From Pararhizobium capsulatum DSM 1112 (GTDB taxonomy: Bacteria; Pseudomonadota; Alphaproteobacteria; Rhizobiales; Rhizobiaceae), in NCBI RefSeq assembly GCF_030814475.1, contig NZ_JAUSVF010000001.1, positions 1,199,001 through 1,263,000 on the forward strand: 64,000 nucleotides of DNA, written 5' to 3'. Position numbers and translations under genes: made by a program. Below, piece by piece: positions 23,562 through 32,859 of the stretch (positions are counted from its first letter, which is position 1; each line of letters starts with the position of its first letter). The notes beneath the pieces were generated by a model. That model made no database searches. It was not told the origin of the DNA and was given only the letters and a program-made list of their open reading frames with translations.

Positions 23562-25070
23562 ATGAACGAAGTCTCGAACGATAAGGCGCTCACCGGTGTT
23601 GTCGGGCTCGACGATATATTGTCAGGTGGTCTCACGCGTCGTCACGTGTTTCTCCTGGAAGGCTCGCCCGGCACAGGTAAAACCACGATCGCCTTGCAGT
23701 TCCTTCTCGAAGGCGCGGCTCTGAAGGAGCGGTGTCTCTACATCAGTCTTTCGGAAACGGAAGAAGAGTTGCGCGACAGTGCCCGTTCTCACGGCATCGA
23801 ATTTGGCGACACGATCGAGATTTTCGAGCTCGTTCCCCCTGAAAGCCTTCTTGATGCGGACCAGCAGCAGAGCCTTCTTTATTCCTCGGACCTCGAACTC
23901 GGCGAGACCACGAAGCTGATCTTTGAGGCGTTCGAGCGGGTGAAACCGCATAGGGTGGTGATCGACAGCCTTTCGGAAATCAGGCTTCTGGCGCAGGGCT
24001 CGTTGCGCTATCGCCGCCAGATTCTGGCGCTGAAGCATTTCTTCTCGCGATCGGATGCGACTGTTCTGCTTCTCGACGACATGACCTCCGACAATCTCGA
24101 CAAGACCGTCCACAGCGTGGTTCACGGCGTCATTCATCTGGAGCAGCTCGCGCCGGACTATGGAGCGGAGCGCCGACGGCTGCGGGTCATCAAATATCGG
24201 GGCCAGTCCTTTCGCGGCGGCTACCATGATTTCGTTATCAAGACTGGCGGCGTGTCGGTGTTTCCGCGACTGCGCGCGGTCGAGCATCGAACCGGTTTCG
24301 AGCGGACGACGCTGAAAAGCGGTATCCCGGAATTCGACGATCTGCTCGGCGGCGGTATCGAGCGAGGTTCGAGTACGCTTCTGATCGGCCCGGCTGGAAC
24401 GGGCAAAAGCCTGTTTACGCTTCAGTTCGTAGATGCGGCAGTCAGGCGCGGGGAAAAGGCGGCGGTCTTCATCTTCGACGAGGAACTCGGGCTGCTGTTT
24501 TCCCGGACGAAGACGCTTGGGCTCGATCTTGAAGAGCTTCGCGACAATGGCTCCATTCATATCGAACAGCTGGATGCTGCCGAACTTTCGCCCGGCGAGT
24601 TTTCGCAGCGGGTCAGGGATCGCGTTGCAAGTTTCGACGCAAAGACCGTCGTGATCGACAGCATCAACGGCTATCAAGCATCGATGCCGGAGGAGAATGC
24701 CCTCATCCTCCACATGCACGAATTGCTGCAGTATCTGAACCGCCAGGGCGCCAACACCTTCCTGACGGTGGCGCAGCATGGCCTTGTGGGAGACATGAAA
24801 TCGCCGGTGGATGTCACCTACCTTGCGGATACGGTCATCCTGCTGCGGTATTTCGAGGCCATGGGCAAGGTTCGGCGGGCGGTGTCGGTGATCAAGAAGC
24901 GGACGGGCAAGCACGAGGATACCATCCGGGAATTCCGCATTGACAGTACCGGTCTGACGCTCGGCGAGCCGCTTTCAGGCTTCCAGGGCGTGCTTCGCGG
25001 GGTGCCGACCTTCGTCGGGGAAAGGCAGCCGTTGCTTCCGACTGCAGACAAAGGTGACGACAATTCCTAA
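23562..25070 (+). CDS. Two-domain KaiC-like ATPase
   Basis: A 502-residue cytoplasmic protein with two RecA/KaiC domains. The first has Walker A GSPGTGKTT (residues 34-42), Walker B RVVIDSLSEI and SLSETEEEL. The second has Walker A GPAGTGKS (276-283), FDEELGLLFSR with the Glu pair, and Walker B TVVIDSING. Start: AGGAGG 4 bases before ATG at 23562. Such proteins occur outside cyanobacteria without KaiA/KaiB and usually next to a histidine kinase, as here: the next gene overlaps it by 17 bases. A timing or signal-relay role is inferred. Confidence 0.92.
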   Translation: MNEVSNDKALTGVVGLDDILSGGLTRRHVFLLEGSPGTGKTTIALQFLLEGAALKERCLYISLSETEEELRDSARSHGIEFGDTIEIFELVPPESLLDADQQQSLLYSSDLELGETTKLIFEAFERVKPHRVVIDSLSEIRLLAQGSLRYRRQILALKHFFSRSDATVLLLDDMTSDNLDKTVHSVVHGVIHLEQLAPDYGAERRRLRVIKYRGQSFRGGYHDFVIKTGGVSVFPRLRAVEHRTGFERTTLKSGIPEFDDLLGGGIERGSSTLLIGPAGTGKSLFTLQFVDAAVRRGEKAAVFIFDEELGLLFSRTKTLGLDLEELRDNGSIHIEQLDAAELSPGEFSQRVRDRVASFDAKTVVIDSINGYQASMPEENALILHMHELLQYLNRQGANTFLTVAQHGLVGDMKSPVDVTYLADTVILLRYFEAMGKVRRAVSVIKKRTGKHEDTIREFRIDSTGLTLGEPLSGFQGVLRGVPTFVGERQPLLPTADKGDDNS

Positions 25071-27132
25071 TCGCGTTGCCATCGCTCTTATCCATGCACC
25101 TCTCGGACGTGACGCGCAGATTGCTGCCTCGTTGCTTGAGGAAGCAGGTATTCGCTCGCAGATTTCGCCGGATCTCGCGACCTTCGTTGGCTGGTTGAGG
25201 GACGATGTGGCTTTCGCTGTCGTGACTGAAGAGGCGCTGCGATCAGCCGATCTTCGGGCGATTTCAAGCTGGATAGAAGCGCAACCAAGCTGGTCCGATC
25301 TTCCCTTCATCGTGCTCACCAGCCGAGGTGGTGGTCCCGAGCGCAATCCAGCCGCAGCGCGCCTGTCCGAAGTTCTGGGCAATGTCAGTTTCATCGAGCG
25401 GCCGTTCCATGCAACAACCTTCATCAGCGTTACGCGATCGGCATTGCGCGGGCGGCGGCGGCAATATGAGGCGCGGTTGCGGATAGAAGCGCTCGACGAG
25501 GGCGAGCGACGCCTTCAAACGGCGATCGAGGCAGGACGGCTTGGCACCTGGGAACTCGATCTCGCAACCTATGGGCTGACGACATCGACGACCTGCAAGC
25601 AGATTTTCGGCAAGGATCGGGACGACATTTTCAACTATCAGGATCTGCTCGACAGCATTCATCCCGACGATCTTGAGCGCATGCAGGCTGCGGTGAAGGC
25701 GACTGTCGAGACGGGCAGGGACTATTCCATCGAGTACCGGACGATCTGGCGCGACGGTTCTGTCCACTGGGCGGAGATTCATGCCCAGCTTTATCGGGAT
25801 AGATCGGGCAGGGCGATCAGGCTGGTCGGCGTTTCCGCCGATATCACCGCCGGCGTGAAGGCAGACGAGCACCAGCGGCTGATAAATGAAATTCTGGAGG
25901 AACGGGTTGCCGAGCGCACTCGCGACCTCAAGCAGGCCCATGCCGTGGTGATGGCGGAGGTGAGCCAGCGCGAGCGCGCGGAAGAGCAACTTCGCCAGGC
26001 GCAGAAGATGGAGGCGATCGGCCAGCTGACGGGCGGGGTGGCCCACGACTTCAACAATCTTCTCATGGCTGTCCTGAGCAATCTCGATCTTTTGCGCAAG
26101 CATGCCGGGGACGACCCCAGAGCGACACGGCTGATCGACGGCGCCTTGCAGGGCGCGCAGCGCGGCGCCTCGCTGACGCAGAGACTACTTGCCTTTGCCC
26201 GTCGGCAGGATCTCCATGTCGGCCCCGTCGATCTGTGCAGGCTTGTTGTCGATATGGAGGATCTGCTGAGGCGGACCGTCGGATCGAACATTCTGATCGA
26301 GACCGTGGTTCCGGATGCGCTTCCGGCCGTATCGGCGGACGCAAACCAGGTAGAATTGGCGCTTCTGAACCTCGCAGTGAACGCGCGTGATGCGATGCCG
26401 GATGGCGGGACGATCCGCATCGACCTCAGGGAGGTCGATCATGTCTCGACCTCGCAAGACCTTGCGGCGGGCCGCTATGTCGTTCTGTCCGTTGCGGATC
26501 AAGGACATGGCATGGATGCGGAGACGCTGCAGAAAGCCATCGAGCCGTTTTTCTCGACGAAGGAACTGGGCAAGGGAACAGGGCTCGGACTTTCCATGAT
26601 CCATGGGCTAGCCTTGCAATTGCACGGAGACTTCAAGCTGGCGAGCACAATTGGCCAGGGCACGACGGCCGAACTCTGGATCCCGGTCTCGGCAACATTC
26701 GCCGCAACCGAGGCCGAACGGACAGAGGCCGTGCCGAGAGAGGCGGAACAGGACTCTGCTTCGAGACGCATATTGCTCGTCGATGACGACATGCTCATCG
26801 CCATGAGTTCGGCCGATATGTTGACCGATCTGGGGCATGAGGTTGTCGAGGCGCACTCCGGCAAGGAGGCGCTTGAATATCTCGGGAACGGGGCCGCATT
26901 CGACCTTATGATCACGGATTACTCGATGCCGGGAATGACGGGGGGCGACTTGACTAAGGCGGCCCGCGAACGTTTTCCCGATCTACCGATCCTCATTGCT
27001 TCGGGATATGCCGAGCTGCCGCCGGGCGTCGATCTCGATGTCGCAAGGCTCGGCAAACCGTACACTCAACAGGATCTCGCGCGCGAGATCAGCAAGCTGA
27101 GTAAGGGCCCATCTTCAATGAGACCACGGTGA
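25054..27132 (+). CDS. Hybrid sensor histidine kinase with PAS and C-terminal receiver
   Basis: A 692-residue soluble protein starting at GTG. Domains: N-terminal receiver-like region without a clear phospho-Asp (about 1-130), a PAS domain (about 155-270, with [16 protein letters not shown] and [10 protein letters not shown]), coiled coil, HisKA with phospho-acceptor His331 (GGVAHDFNN), HATPase ([30 protein letters not shown]) and a true receiver with Asp622 ([13 protein letters not shown]). It overlaps the KaiC-like gene by 17 bases, so the two are cotranscribed and probably act as a pair. No membrane segment, so it senses a cytoplasmic signal. Confidence 0.92.
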   Translation: MTTIPNRVAIALIHAPLGRDAQIAASLLEEAGIRSQISPDLATFVGWLRDDVAFAVVTEEALRSADLRAISSWIEAQPSWSDLPFIVLTSRGGGPERNPAAARLSEVLGNVSFIERPFHATTFISVTRSALRGRRRQYEARLRIEALDEGERRLQTAIEAGRLGTWELDLATYGLTTSTTCKQIFGKDRDDIFNYQDLLDSIHPDDLERMQAAVKATVETGRDYSIEYRTIWRDGSVHWAEIHAQLYRDRSGRAIRLVGVSADITAGVKADEHQRLINEILEERVAERTRDLKQAHAVVMAEVSQRERAEEQLRQAQKMEAIGQLTGGVAHDFNNLLMAVLSNLDLLRKHAGDDPRATRLIDGALQGAQRGASLTQRLLAFARRQDLHVGPVDLCRLVVDMEDLLRRTVGSNILIETVVPDALPAVSADANQVELALLNLAVNARDAMPDGGTIRIDLREVDHVSTSQDLAAGRYVVLSVADQGHGMDAETLQKAIEPFFSTKELGKGTGLGLSMIHGLALQLHGDFKLASTIGQGTTAELWIPVSATFAATEAERTEAVPREAEQDSASRRILLVDDDMLIAMSSADMLTDLGHEVVEAHSGKEALEYLGNGAAFDLMITDYSMPGMTGGDLTKAARERFPDLPILIASGYAELPPGVDLDVARLGKPYTQQDLAREISKLSKGPSSMRPR

Positions 27133-27179
27133 CCGCGTAGAGGTCGACGGCAACCTTCTCCGTCTTCGTTTTCGCGGAG

Positions 27180-28019
27180 TCACGGCTGCCGAAGCGTCGC
27201 CACGCGCAATCCGATCAACAGCATGATGTAGATGAAAATCGATCCCGCGCTCATAACGAAATACTGCGTGATCGCGCCCTTGGTGGCCTCATCGAACTCG
27301 GAGGCAATGCCAAAAATCAGCCCGTCCAGCAAGGCAGAAAACATGCCCGCGAAGGAAATCCCCAATAGCAAGGAGTCATTGCGGGAGTAGAACATCCAGG
27401 GGGTGGATGCAACCGAGAGAGCGGCGGCAGCGGGGAGTATCATGAGTTGCAGGGTGCCGCCGTAAGTGCCGGGGCTCGTCGCGAGCACCTTGACCATGCC
27501 ATCCAGAAATCCCTCGTTGAATCCGCCTGAGGACAAAGACAATAGACTGCTGAGCAGGATCATCACGAATGGAAGCGCCGCCGCAGAGGCGAGGATCGTG
27601 AGCATGGTAGACGAGAATTGCCTGCTGTGCTGTGAATACAGGTCGCGCTGTTCGGTGTCCGTGCCATGCACCTGCTGCAAAACCGGCGTCTTCTCCTCTA
27701 CGGCTATATTCTTTTGCTGGGTTGTTTCGGTCGGATGCCCGTTTCGGATTATGGCGAAGGATCTGAGCCCTTCCCTGGCCTCGCTCAACAATGCAGAGCG
27801 CTGTCCCCCCTCATCGTTGCCGAGGGACAGGGCGGCCGACACCTTCTCGATCAGAGGACCGATTTCCGGTTCGGGATATGCCGGGGCATTGGCGGCCACT
27901 TCCCCAAGCAACAGGTAGAGTGTGCGAAGCGTCGCCTTTTCCTCGGGGTCGAGGTTTTCTTGCGCCAGTTTGGGTTCGATTGCGGACAAGGCCCGACCGG
28001 CGGCCTCCTGCACAGTCAT
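27180..28019 (-). CDS. Unrecognised membrane protein with helical N-terminal domain
   Basis: A 279-residue protein. Residues 1-115 are a soluble helical, acidic region (LAQENLDPEEKATLRTLYLLLGE). Then come about four membrane segments: ILASAAALPFVMILLSSLLSL, LMILPAAAALSVAS, LLLGISFAGMFSALLDGLIFG and MSAGSIFIYIMLLIGLRV. GGAGGTG 5 bases before ATG at 28019 decides the start. It is divergent from the large membrane gene at 28210 and converges on the histidine kinase. No family recognised. Confidence 0.7.
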   Translation of the reverse strand: MTVQEAAGRALSAIEPKLAQENLDPEEKATLRTLYLLLGEVAANAPAYPEPEIGPLIEKVSAALSLGNDEGGQRSALLSEAREGLRSFAIIRNGHPTETTQQKNIAVEEKTPVLQQVHGTDTEQRDLYSQHSRQFSSTMLTILASAAALPFVMILLSSLLSLSSGGFNEGFLDGMVKVLATSPGTYGGTLQLMILPAAAALSVASTPWMFYSRNDSLLLGISFAGMFSALLDGLIFGIASEFDEATKGAITQYFVMSAGSIFIYIMLLIGLRVATLRQP

Positions 28020-28209
28020 ATCGCACCTCCAAGGCATCACAACCTGGTTCAGCTCTCGCAAACAAGCTGCCGCCGCTCTTTTCAGGACGGCGCGCGCTCT
28101 CACCTGAGCCCGGACGAACAATATGATCAACGGGGAGGCTTGTCGATATGTTCTGCAGTTTCCGATTGCAGTGCGTTGGCCGCTACCATTACTATCGAAG
28201 GGGTTGCTC
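28020..28209. promoter_or_regulatory. Divergent promoter region of two membrane-protein genes
   Basis: About 190 bases between the start codons hold both promoters. No clear operator dyad was picked out by eye. Confidence 0.35.
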
Positions 28210-30534
28210 ATGTACGCGGGAATATCCGGCAAAGGACCTCGGCGCATGTTCGTTCTTGCCATCATGTTTGTTTATGCGGTCGTCGATCCCGCTCGCGGCT
28301 TTCCTCTGGATTCCGCACGCATCTTTGACCAATCACTCTACGCCGCCCCCGCGGTTCTCTTCTGGGCCTTTCTCGTTCACCGGGGGAATGCCCGCGACAG
28401 GTATCAGTGGTTGTCGCTCTTGTTTTTCATTTACGTTCCACTGGTTTCATTGGCGATATACAATGCCTTCTTCGGGACAGTTTCTCTTTTTCTGTTCGGC
28501 GATATTTCTGATGTCACCGAGCTTCTCGAGTATCTCTGGTCTGCCCTTCCATCTGTGGAGCTTCTAGCAACGCTGGGCATCGCAGTCCTCGCTGCAGGCT
28601 GGGGGTTCAGGTTATTCGTACCCACCTTCAAAGACGGACAAGGAGAAGATCCGGAGACAGCCAGGCCTTTGACGCGGCGGGCACTGAAAATACTCGCATG
28701 CGTGGTCGTGGTCTCGCTCTGGTTCGACCGACTGCCAAATCTTCTCGTCGACTTCACAAACACCGATAGCCAGGCGAATTACGATCTGGTTTTCGCCGCA
28801 GCCTGCATTCTCTTCGTCATGCTGGTTGCCCTGGCGGCAAATGCACTGCTCGCGACGAATACATTCCGGCTGGCGCGGCCCTACATATTCATGGCGGCCT
28901 TTACGGTATGCTATCCCCAAGTTGAGAAGCTGGTGCGCAGCATTGCGGCCTCCGCAATGACTGTTCCCGTGCCCGTTGCACCGGGCGTGGAGGCTCAGCC
29001 GCCTTCATCCGATTTTATTGATCCGGCCCCGTTGCCTTTGCCAGAGACGGACTGGAATGAATACTGGTACATATTGTTCCGGCAACGGCATCCGTGGACA
29101 CTCGATGTGACATGGACAGAGAGCCTCTTGCTGTGTCTCATCATCATCACCTCTGCTCTCATCACCTTCGCACTGCTTCGACTCTGGATACCGCCCGACA
29201 GCGGGCAAGCCGAGGATGCACGCAACACGGATGCCTCCGGCGAATGGCCGAACGACGCATCCTTCACCGGGATGAACGACATGAACGAAATCGCTAGACT
29301 GGACGTGGCCTCAGCAACCGCGGAAAGCAAGGAAACGTTCAATCGCCTGACGATCGTTCTGGTCACGACCAGCGTCGTCGTCCTGTGTTTCACGGCCGTG
29401 CTGCTTTTGGGGCAAGGATTTTCGCCGCTGCCGGTGGTGCTTGGCACACTCCTGAGCATACTTTTGGCATGGTTGCCCGTTCTCATCAGCCACAGCCAAA
29501 GCAGCACGCGCCAGCAGCAATTCCAGCGGCTCGGCAGTCTGGCGGGCCATCCTCTTTCGCAAACGGCCTACTTCCGGGCCGCGACGGCAATCTTGAAGGC
29601 CCAACGACCGGTTTCGCTCAACAGCGTCTATTCACTGCCTATAGCGACGCTGGCGACCATACTGACGATAGGCTTCCTCGTCATATTCCTCGCGACAAGC
29701 ATGACGGACGTTTTCAAGACGCAAAGCTTTCTTCTGGGTGGGTTTGAGGCTCTCAACCTGAAGGATGAGGCGGCACGCGTTCGGTATCAGCAGGAGACCT
29801 TCGTCTGCTTCGCCGTCGCGTTTCTCGGCAGCTACACGTCCATGCTCTTCAGCATCCTGTTCCGCACGCAGAATATCGATATACAGCCCGCCACGTTCTA
29901 TTATTATTCTGTGCGACTGATTTCATCGACGATAGTCGCGATCGTTCTGCGGCATGTCTTCGGCGCCCTGTCGCAAGATAGCCCCAGCGTTCTCATTCTC
30001 GCAGCATTCATTGTCGGATTTGCGCCCGATCTATTCATCGCCACAATGGCGCGGCGCGCATTCCAGTTCCTCAAGATGCTTGGCAGCCAGCGTGATCCTT
30101 CCGAGGAGTCCGTCCCGACCAATCTCAATATGCTGATGCTCGAGGGGATGAGCCGAGACAAGATCGATCGGCTGAGCGAACTCGGCATCGATTCCGCTCA
30201 ATATCTTGCGTGCCAGAACCCCTTTCTTCTCTGGCCCCGGTTACCCTATGAACTGACGCTGATCGTCGACTGGATCGCGCAGGCGCAACTCTATCGATGG
30301 GCCAAGGAGGATCGATTGGTTGCGATGCGCGGCATTGGTATCAACAATATTATTGAATTTCATGCCTTGCTCAGAGCACCTGACCCGCCCGATAGCCTGC
30401 TTCAGACCCTCCGCTTGGAGCGCGCGACACTCGCGACCTATCGGGAGAGCCTGGAGACGGATCCATCTTTCGCAAGGTTGCAGGCCGTCCAATCCGTTCT
30501 GAAATATTCCGGCATTGAGGAAGATCGCTTGTAG
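28210..30534 (+). CDS. Large unrecognised polytopic membrane protein
   Basis: A 774-residue protein with about ten hydrophobic segments in two groups (residues about 10-260 and 330-620). Between them is a Pro-rich periplasmic-type loop (VPVAPGVEAQPPSSDFIDPAPLPLPE). The last 130 residues are a soluble helical tail, with MSRDKIDRLSELGIDSAQYLACQNP resembling a helix-hairpin-helix-like or death-fold-like bundle. AAGGGG 7 bases before ATG at 28210 decides the start. No transporter or enzyme motif found. It is divergent from 27180-28019 and followed by a DUF3616 gene 34 bases later. Confidence 0.75.
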   Translation: MYAGISGKGPRRMFVLAIMFVYAVVDPARGFPLDSARIFDQSLYAAPAVLFWAFLVHRGNARDRYQWLSLLFFIYVPLVSLAIYNAFFGTVSLFLFGDISDVTELLEYLWSALPSVELLATLGIAVLAAGWGFRLFVPTFKDGQGEDPETARPLTRRALKILACVVVVSLWFDRLPNLLVDFTNTDSQANYDLVFAAACILFVMLVALAANALLATNTFRLARPYIFMAAFTVCYPQVEKLVRSIAASAMTVPVPVAPGVEAQPPSSDFIDPAPLPLPETDWNEYWYILFRQRHPWTLDVTWTESLLLCLIIITSALITFALLRLWIPPDSGQAEDARNTDASGEWPNDASFTGMNDMNEIARLDVASATAESKETFNRLTIVLVTTSVVVLCFTAVLLLGQGFSPLPVVLGTLLSILLAWLPVLISHSQSSTRQQQFQRLGSLAGHPLSQTAYFRAATAILKAQRPVSLNSVYSLPIATLATILTIGFLVIFLATSMTDVFKTQSFLLGGFEALNLKDEAARVRYQQETFVCFAVAFLGSYTSMLFSILFRTQNIDIQPATFYYYSVRLISSTIVAIVLRHVFGALSQDSPSVLILAAFIVGFAPDLFIATMARRAFQFLKMLGSQRDPSEESVPTNLNMLMLEGMSRDKIDRLSELGIDSAQYLACQNPFLLWPRLPYELTLIVDWIAQAQLYRWAKEDRLVAMRGIGINNIIEFHALLRAPDPPDSLLQTLRLERATLATYRESLETDPSFARLQAVQSVLKYSGIEEDRL

Positions 30535-30568
30535 GCCGGCATGATGGACCCACTGCAAGGAATGCAGG

Positions 30569-31648
30569 ATGCATACGCAAAATAGGTTTGTTGCCGGAGC
30601 CGACATGTCGGAAAAATTGGATCGCATCTCTTTGCAATATGGCCGTGCGGCATCAGACGAACTGCTCGGTAACCTGTCCGGTATCGCGGTGAATGGCGAT
30701 ACGATGTGGACGGTTTCCGATGAGGGAAGAACGATCGAATGCCTGAAGGCTGACGGAGATGGGTTCGTGTTGCGGCAGCAATATCTGATCGACGACCTCG
30801 GTGTGGACTTGCCGGGGGCTCCGAACGCCAAGGACATCAAAGGAGATGAGCTCGATCTGGAATCGATCGACTTCCACGATGGGTTGCTTTGGCTTTGTGG
30901 CTCACATTGCAATGTCCGAAAAAAACCGGTGCGCGAAGGCCAGCTTAACCCGGAAATACGAAGTCGTCCAAGCCGACATTTCCTCGCAAGAATTAAAGTG
31001 AAGTCGGATGGATGCTCGCTGGGCAAGATTGCGATAGCACCGAGAATTGGCCCGGGTTCCATTCGAGCGGTGCTCGCGAAAGATCCATATATCGGACCAT
31101 TCGTCGATCTGCCCAGCAAGGAGAACGGGCTCGACATTGAGGGGATCACGGTGTCGGATGATAAAACGCTTCTGGGCCTGCGAGGTCCTCTTCTCGACGG
31201 CTTCGCAGTGGTTGTTCATCTTCAGTTGAGCAATCGTCTTTCGATCAAGGAATATGCCCTTTCATTTTTTGACCTTGGCGGGTTGGCGATACGTGACCTC
31301 ACCTGGATCGGTGGCGGTGTTCTGATCATTGCCGGCCCGGTAAGCGAGGCTGCAGGGCCGTTCGCGCTTTATGAGTGGGACGGTAGGACAAGCTCGACGA
31401 TTCAGCATCCCCGTCAGATCTATCAATGGCAACATGGTTCTGAAAACGCTGGTTCCTCTGAAAATCCGGAGGGGCTTTGCCGGCTGGATCGCTTTGGCAA
31501 GCCTGGGTATGCGATGATATATGACCACCCTCGCGCCGATCGTGCCACCGGCTCCGTTTACTTCGCCGATTGGCTGTCTCACGAAGCCTTAGATACCTTA
31601 GGTGGGGCGAAACTTTATTGCGCGCCTACTGTTGTGAAGGCTGATTGA
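30569..31648 (+). CDS. DUF3616 protein (esterase/propeller-like)
   Basis: A 359-residue protein with the DUF3616 pattern: LLGNLSGIAVNGDTMWTVSDEG, LDLESIDFHDGLLWLCGSHCNVRKKP, NGLDIEGITVSDDKTLLGLRGPLLDG and AIRDLTWIGGGVLIIAGPV. Repeating strand-turn units suggest a beta-propeller. Biochemical role is unknown. No signal peptide. ATG at 30569 has AAGGA upstream. It probably shares a transcript with the large membrane protein 34 bases upstream, so the two may work together. Confidence 0.85.
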   Translation: MHTQNRFVAGADMSEKLDRISLQYGRAASDELLGNLSGIAVNGDTMWTVSDEGRTIECLKADGDGFVLRQQYLIDDLGVDLPGAPNAKDIKGDELDLESIDFHDGLLWLCGSHCNVRKKPVREGQLNPEIRSRPSRHFLARIKVKSDGCSLGKIAIAPRIGPGSIRAVLAKDPYIGPFVDLPSKENGLDIEGITVSDDKTLLGLRGPLLDGFAVVVHLQLSNRLSIKEYALSFFDLGGLAIRDLTWIGGGVLIIAGPVSEAAGPFALYEWDGRTSSTIQHPRQIYQWQHGSENAGSSENPEGLCRLDRFGKPGYAMIYDHPRADRATGSVYFADWLSHEALDTLGGAKLYCAPTVVKAD

Positions 31649-31834
31649 TCAGTCAATTCAACCCCATCGGACGGTCGAGCATGGGGCGGAGCTTGGTTAT
31701 GGCAAGCTCGATCGGCTCCGGCCCAATGCGGACGGGTTCCTTGACATGAGGTTCTGTCGGCCTCAGGGGGCAGACATTTCATTTGCCTCTAATTTATACT
31801 TTAGTATTATATTGGTTGGATGGAGGATCCTGCC

Positions 31835-32023
31835 ATGGACAATACCAAACTGGAAAAAGTCGAAAGCGACGTCGAACAGCGCGTCTGGTCCATAGACGCT
31901 TTCGCAAAACGTCATCGTCTCGATGACGAAGAAAAACTTCGGCTCACCTGTCTATTGGGTGTTGTGGCGACAGAGTCTGAACTCCTCAGAAACGCCAGAC
32001 GCAATCCGCGTTGGCGCCATTAA
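31835..32023 (+). CDS. Small hypothetical helical protein
   Basis: A 62-residue charged protein (NTKLEKVESDVEQRVWSIDAFAKRHRLDDEEKLRL) with a helical C-terminal part ending in basic residues (RNARRNPRWRH). GGAGGATCC precedes ATG at 31835, so this start is preferred over ATG at 31820. Similar short proteins are common in rhizobia and uncharacterised. The dispersed repeat at 32022 begins at its stop codon. Confidence 0.6.
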   Translation: MDNTKLEKVESDVEQRVWSIDAFAKRHRLDDEEKLRLTCLLGVVATESELLRNARRNPRWRH

Positions 32024-32126
32024 AGCATGTGCGCAAAAGTGTGCAGCGGTTTTGCGATAACGACTTGCGCAGGAATAAAGAGCTAAAGCGTGGGCAGCGA
32101 ATCTGAAAGATCGCGACACGCGTTAG
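32022..32126 (+). repeat. Rhizobial intergenic repeat (RIME-like), copy 1
   Basis: About 105 bases sharing blocks AAAGCATGT, GCGGTTTTGCGATAACGAC, AGAGCT, GCGAAT and TGAAAGATCGCG with 34487-34591 in the same order and spacing. The sequence style matches mosaic repeats scattered through rhizobial intergenic regions. It starts at the stop codon of the preceding small gene. Confidence 0.65.
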
Positions 32127-32396
32127 CGAATTCCGTCCCGCGGCGATCAATCGGCCAATACCGACAGTGGATCTTGCTGGTCGATGCGGCCGCATAAATG
32201 TGCTGGGTCTCGATCCCAGGTCGCGACCATCCAGGCGCCGGTGTCTTCCCTGATGATCAACAGCATAGCTGGTCGTATGGATCAGTGTGGTCGGCAACAG
32301 CGTGCTGTCCACGCAAACACTCGCGAAGCAAGGCATCGCTAAATTCGGCAATTGCTCTGGAGCGAGCTATTTTTACGACGAAATATCGAGTTTGTC
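32127..32396. other. Intergenic stretch, nothing recognised
   Basis: Lies between the repeat and the hairpin downstream of the cold-shock gene. Frames on both strands lack protein-like composition or ribosome-binding sites. Confidence 0.4.
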
Positions 32397-32436
32397 CGTT
32401 CGAGGATCAGCAATCTCCATTGCTGATCCTCGAACG
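32397..32436 (-). terminator. Strong 16-bp hairpin downstream of the cold-shock gene
   Basis: CGTTCGAGGATCAGCA (32397-32412) and TGCTGATCCTCGAACG (32421-32436) are exact reverse complements with an 8-base loop. It begins 13 bases after the stop of the cspA-like gene (minus strand), a terminator or mRNA 3'-stabilising position. No T-run follows, so a simple intrinsic terminator is not certain. Confidence 0.6.
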
Positions 32437-32449
32437 CAAGGCAATGCGA

Positions 32450-32653
32450 TCAAAGTGGGTGAACGTTCTCGGCCTTGGACTTTCCGGTTTTACGGTCCTG
32501 GCCGACGTCATAGCTCACTTGCTGTCCCTCGCGCAGCACGCTGCCGCCTTGCAGCGCAGATACGTGTACAAACACATCGGCTCCGCCGTTCTCGGGCGTG
32601 ATGAAACCGAATCCCTTGTCTGTGTTGAAAAACTTTACCGTGCCAGTAGCCAT
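32450..32653 (-). CDS. Cold-shock protein (CspA family)
   Basis: A 67-residue OB-fold protein with both RNA-binding motifs: KGFGFITPE (RNP1) and VFVHVSAL (RNP2). It starts [14 protein letters not shown] and ends in [11 protein letters not shown]. It binds single-stranded RNA and melts mRNA structure. AGGGATT precedes ATG at 32653. Alphaproteobacterial genomes carry several such genes, so cold induction cannot be assumed. Confidence 0.97.
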   Translation of the reverse strand: MATGTVKFFNTDKGFGFITPENGGADVFVHVSALQGGSVLREGQQVSYDVGQDRKTGKSKAENVHPL

Positions 32654-32859
32654 TTCGAATCCCTATGTTAGCCGCAAGCGTTCCTGCGACCCGCAAACTA
32701 GAGTTCTAAGGCGCTTACTTCAACCGTCATCTTCTGGCTCTCCGTCAACTGTGCACAATCACTCCGATTGACCGGGCGCCGCATGGACGAAGAGGGAGCT
32801 GGTTTCAACTCCAATTCTCGGCCTCTCTATCGACGCCAGTCATGACCGGATGGCCCGGT

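Noticed and set aside
23622..24914. 430-residue minus-strand frame
   Set aside because: It is the antisense shadow of the KaiC-like gene, whose Walker motifs on the plus strand are unambiguous.
31986..32351. Minus-strand frame of 121 residues
   Set aside because: Overlaps the small plus-strand gene and the dispersed repeat; no ribosome-binding site and no recognisable protein features.
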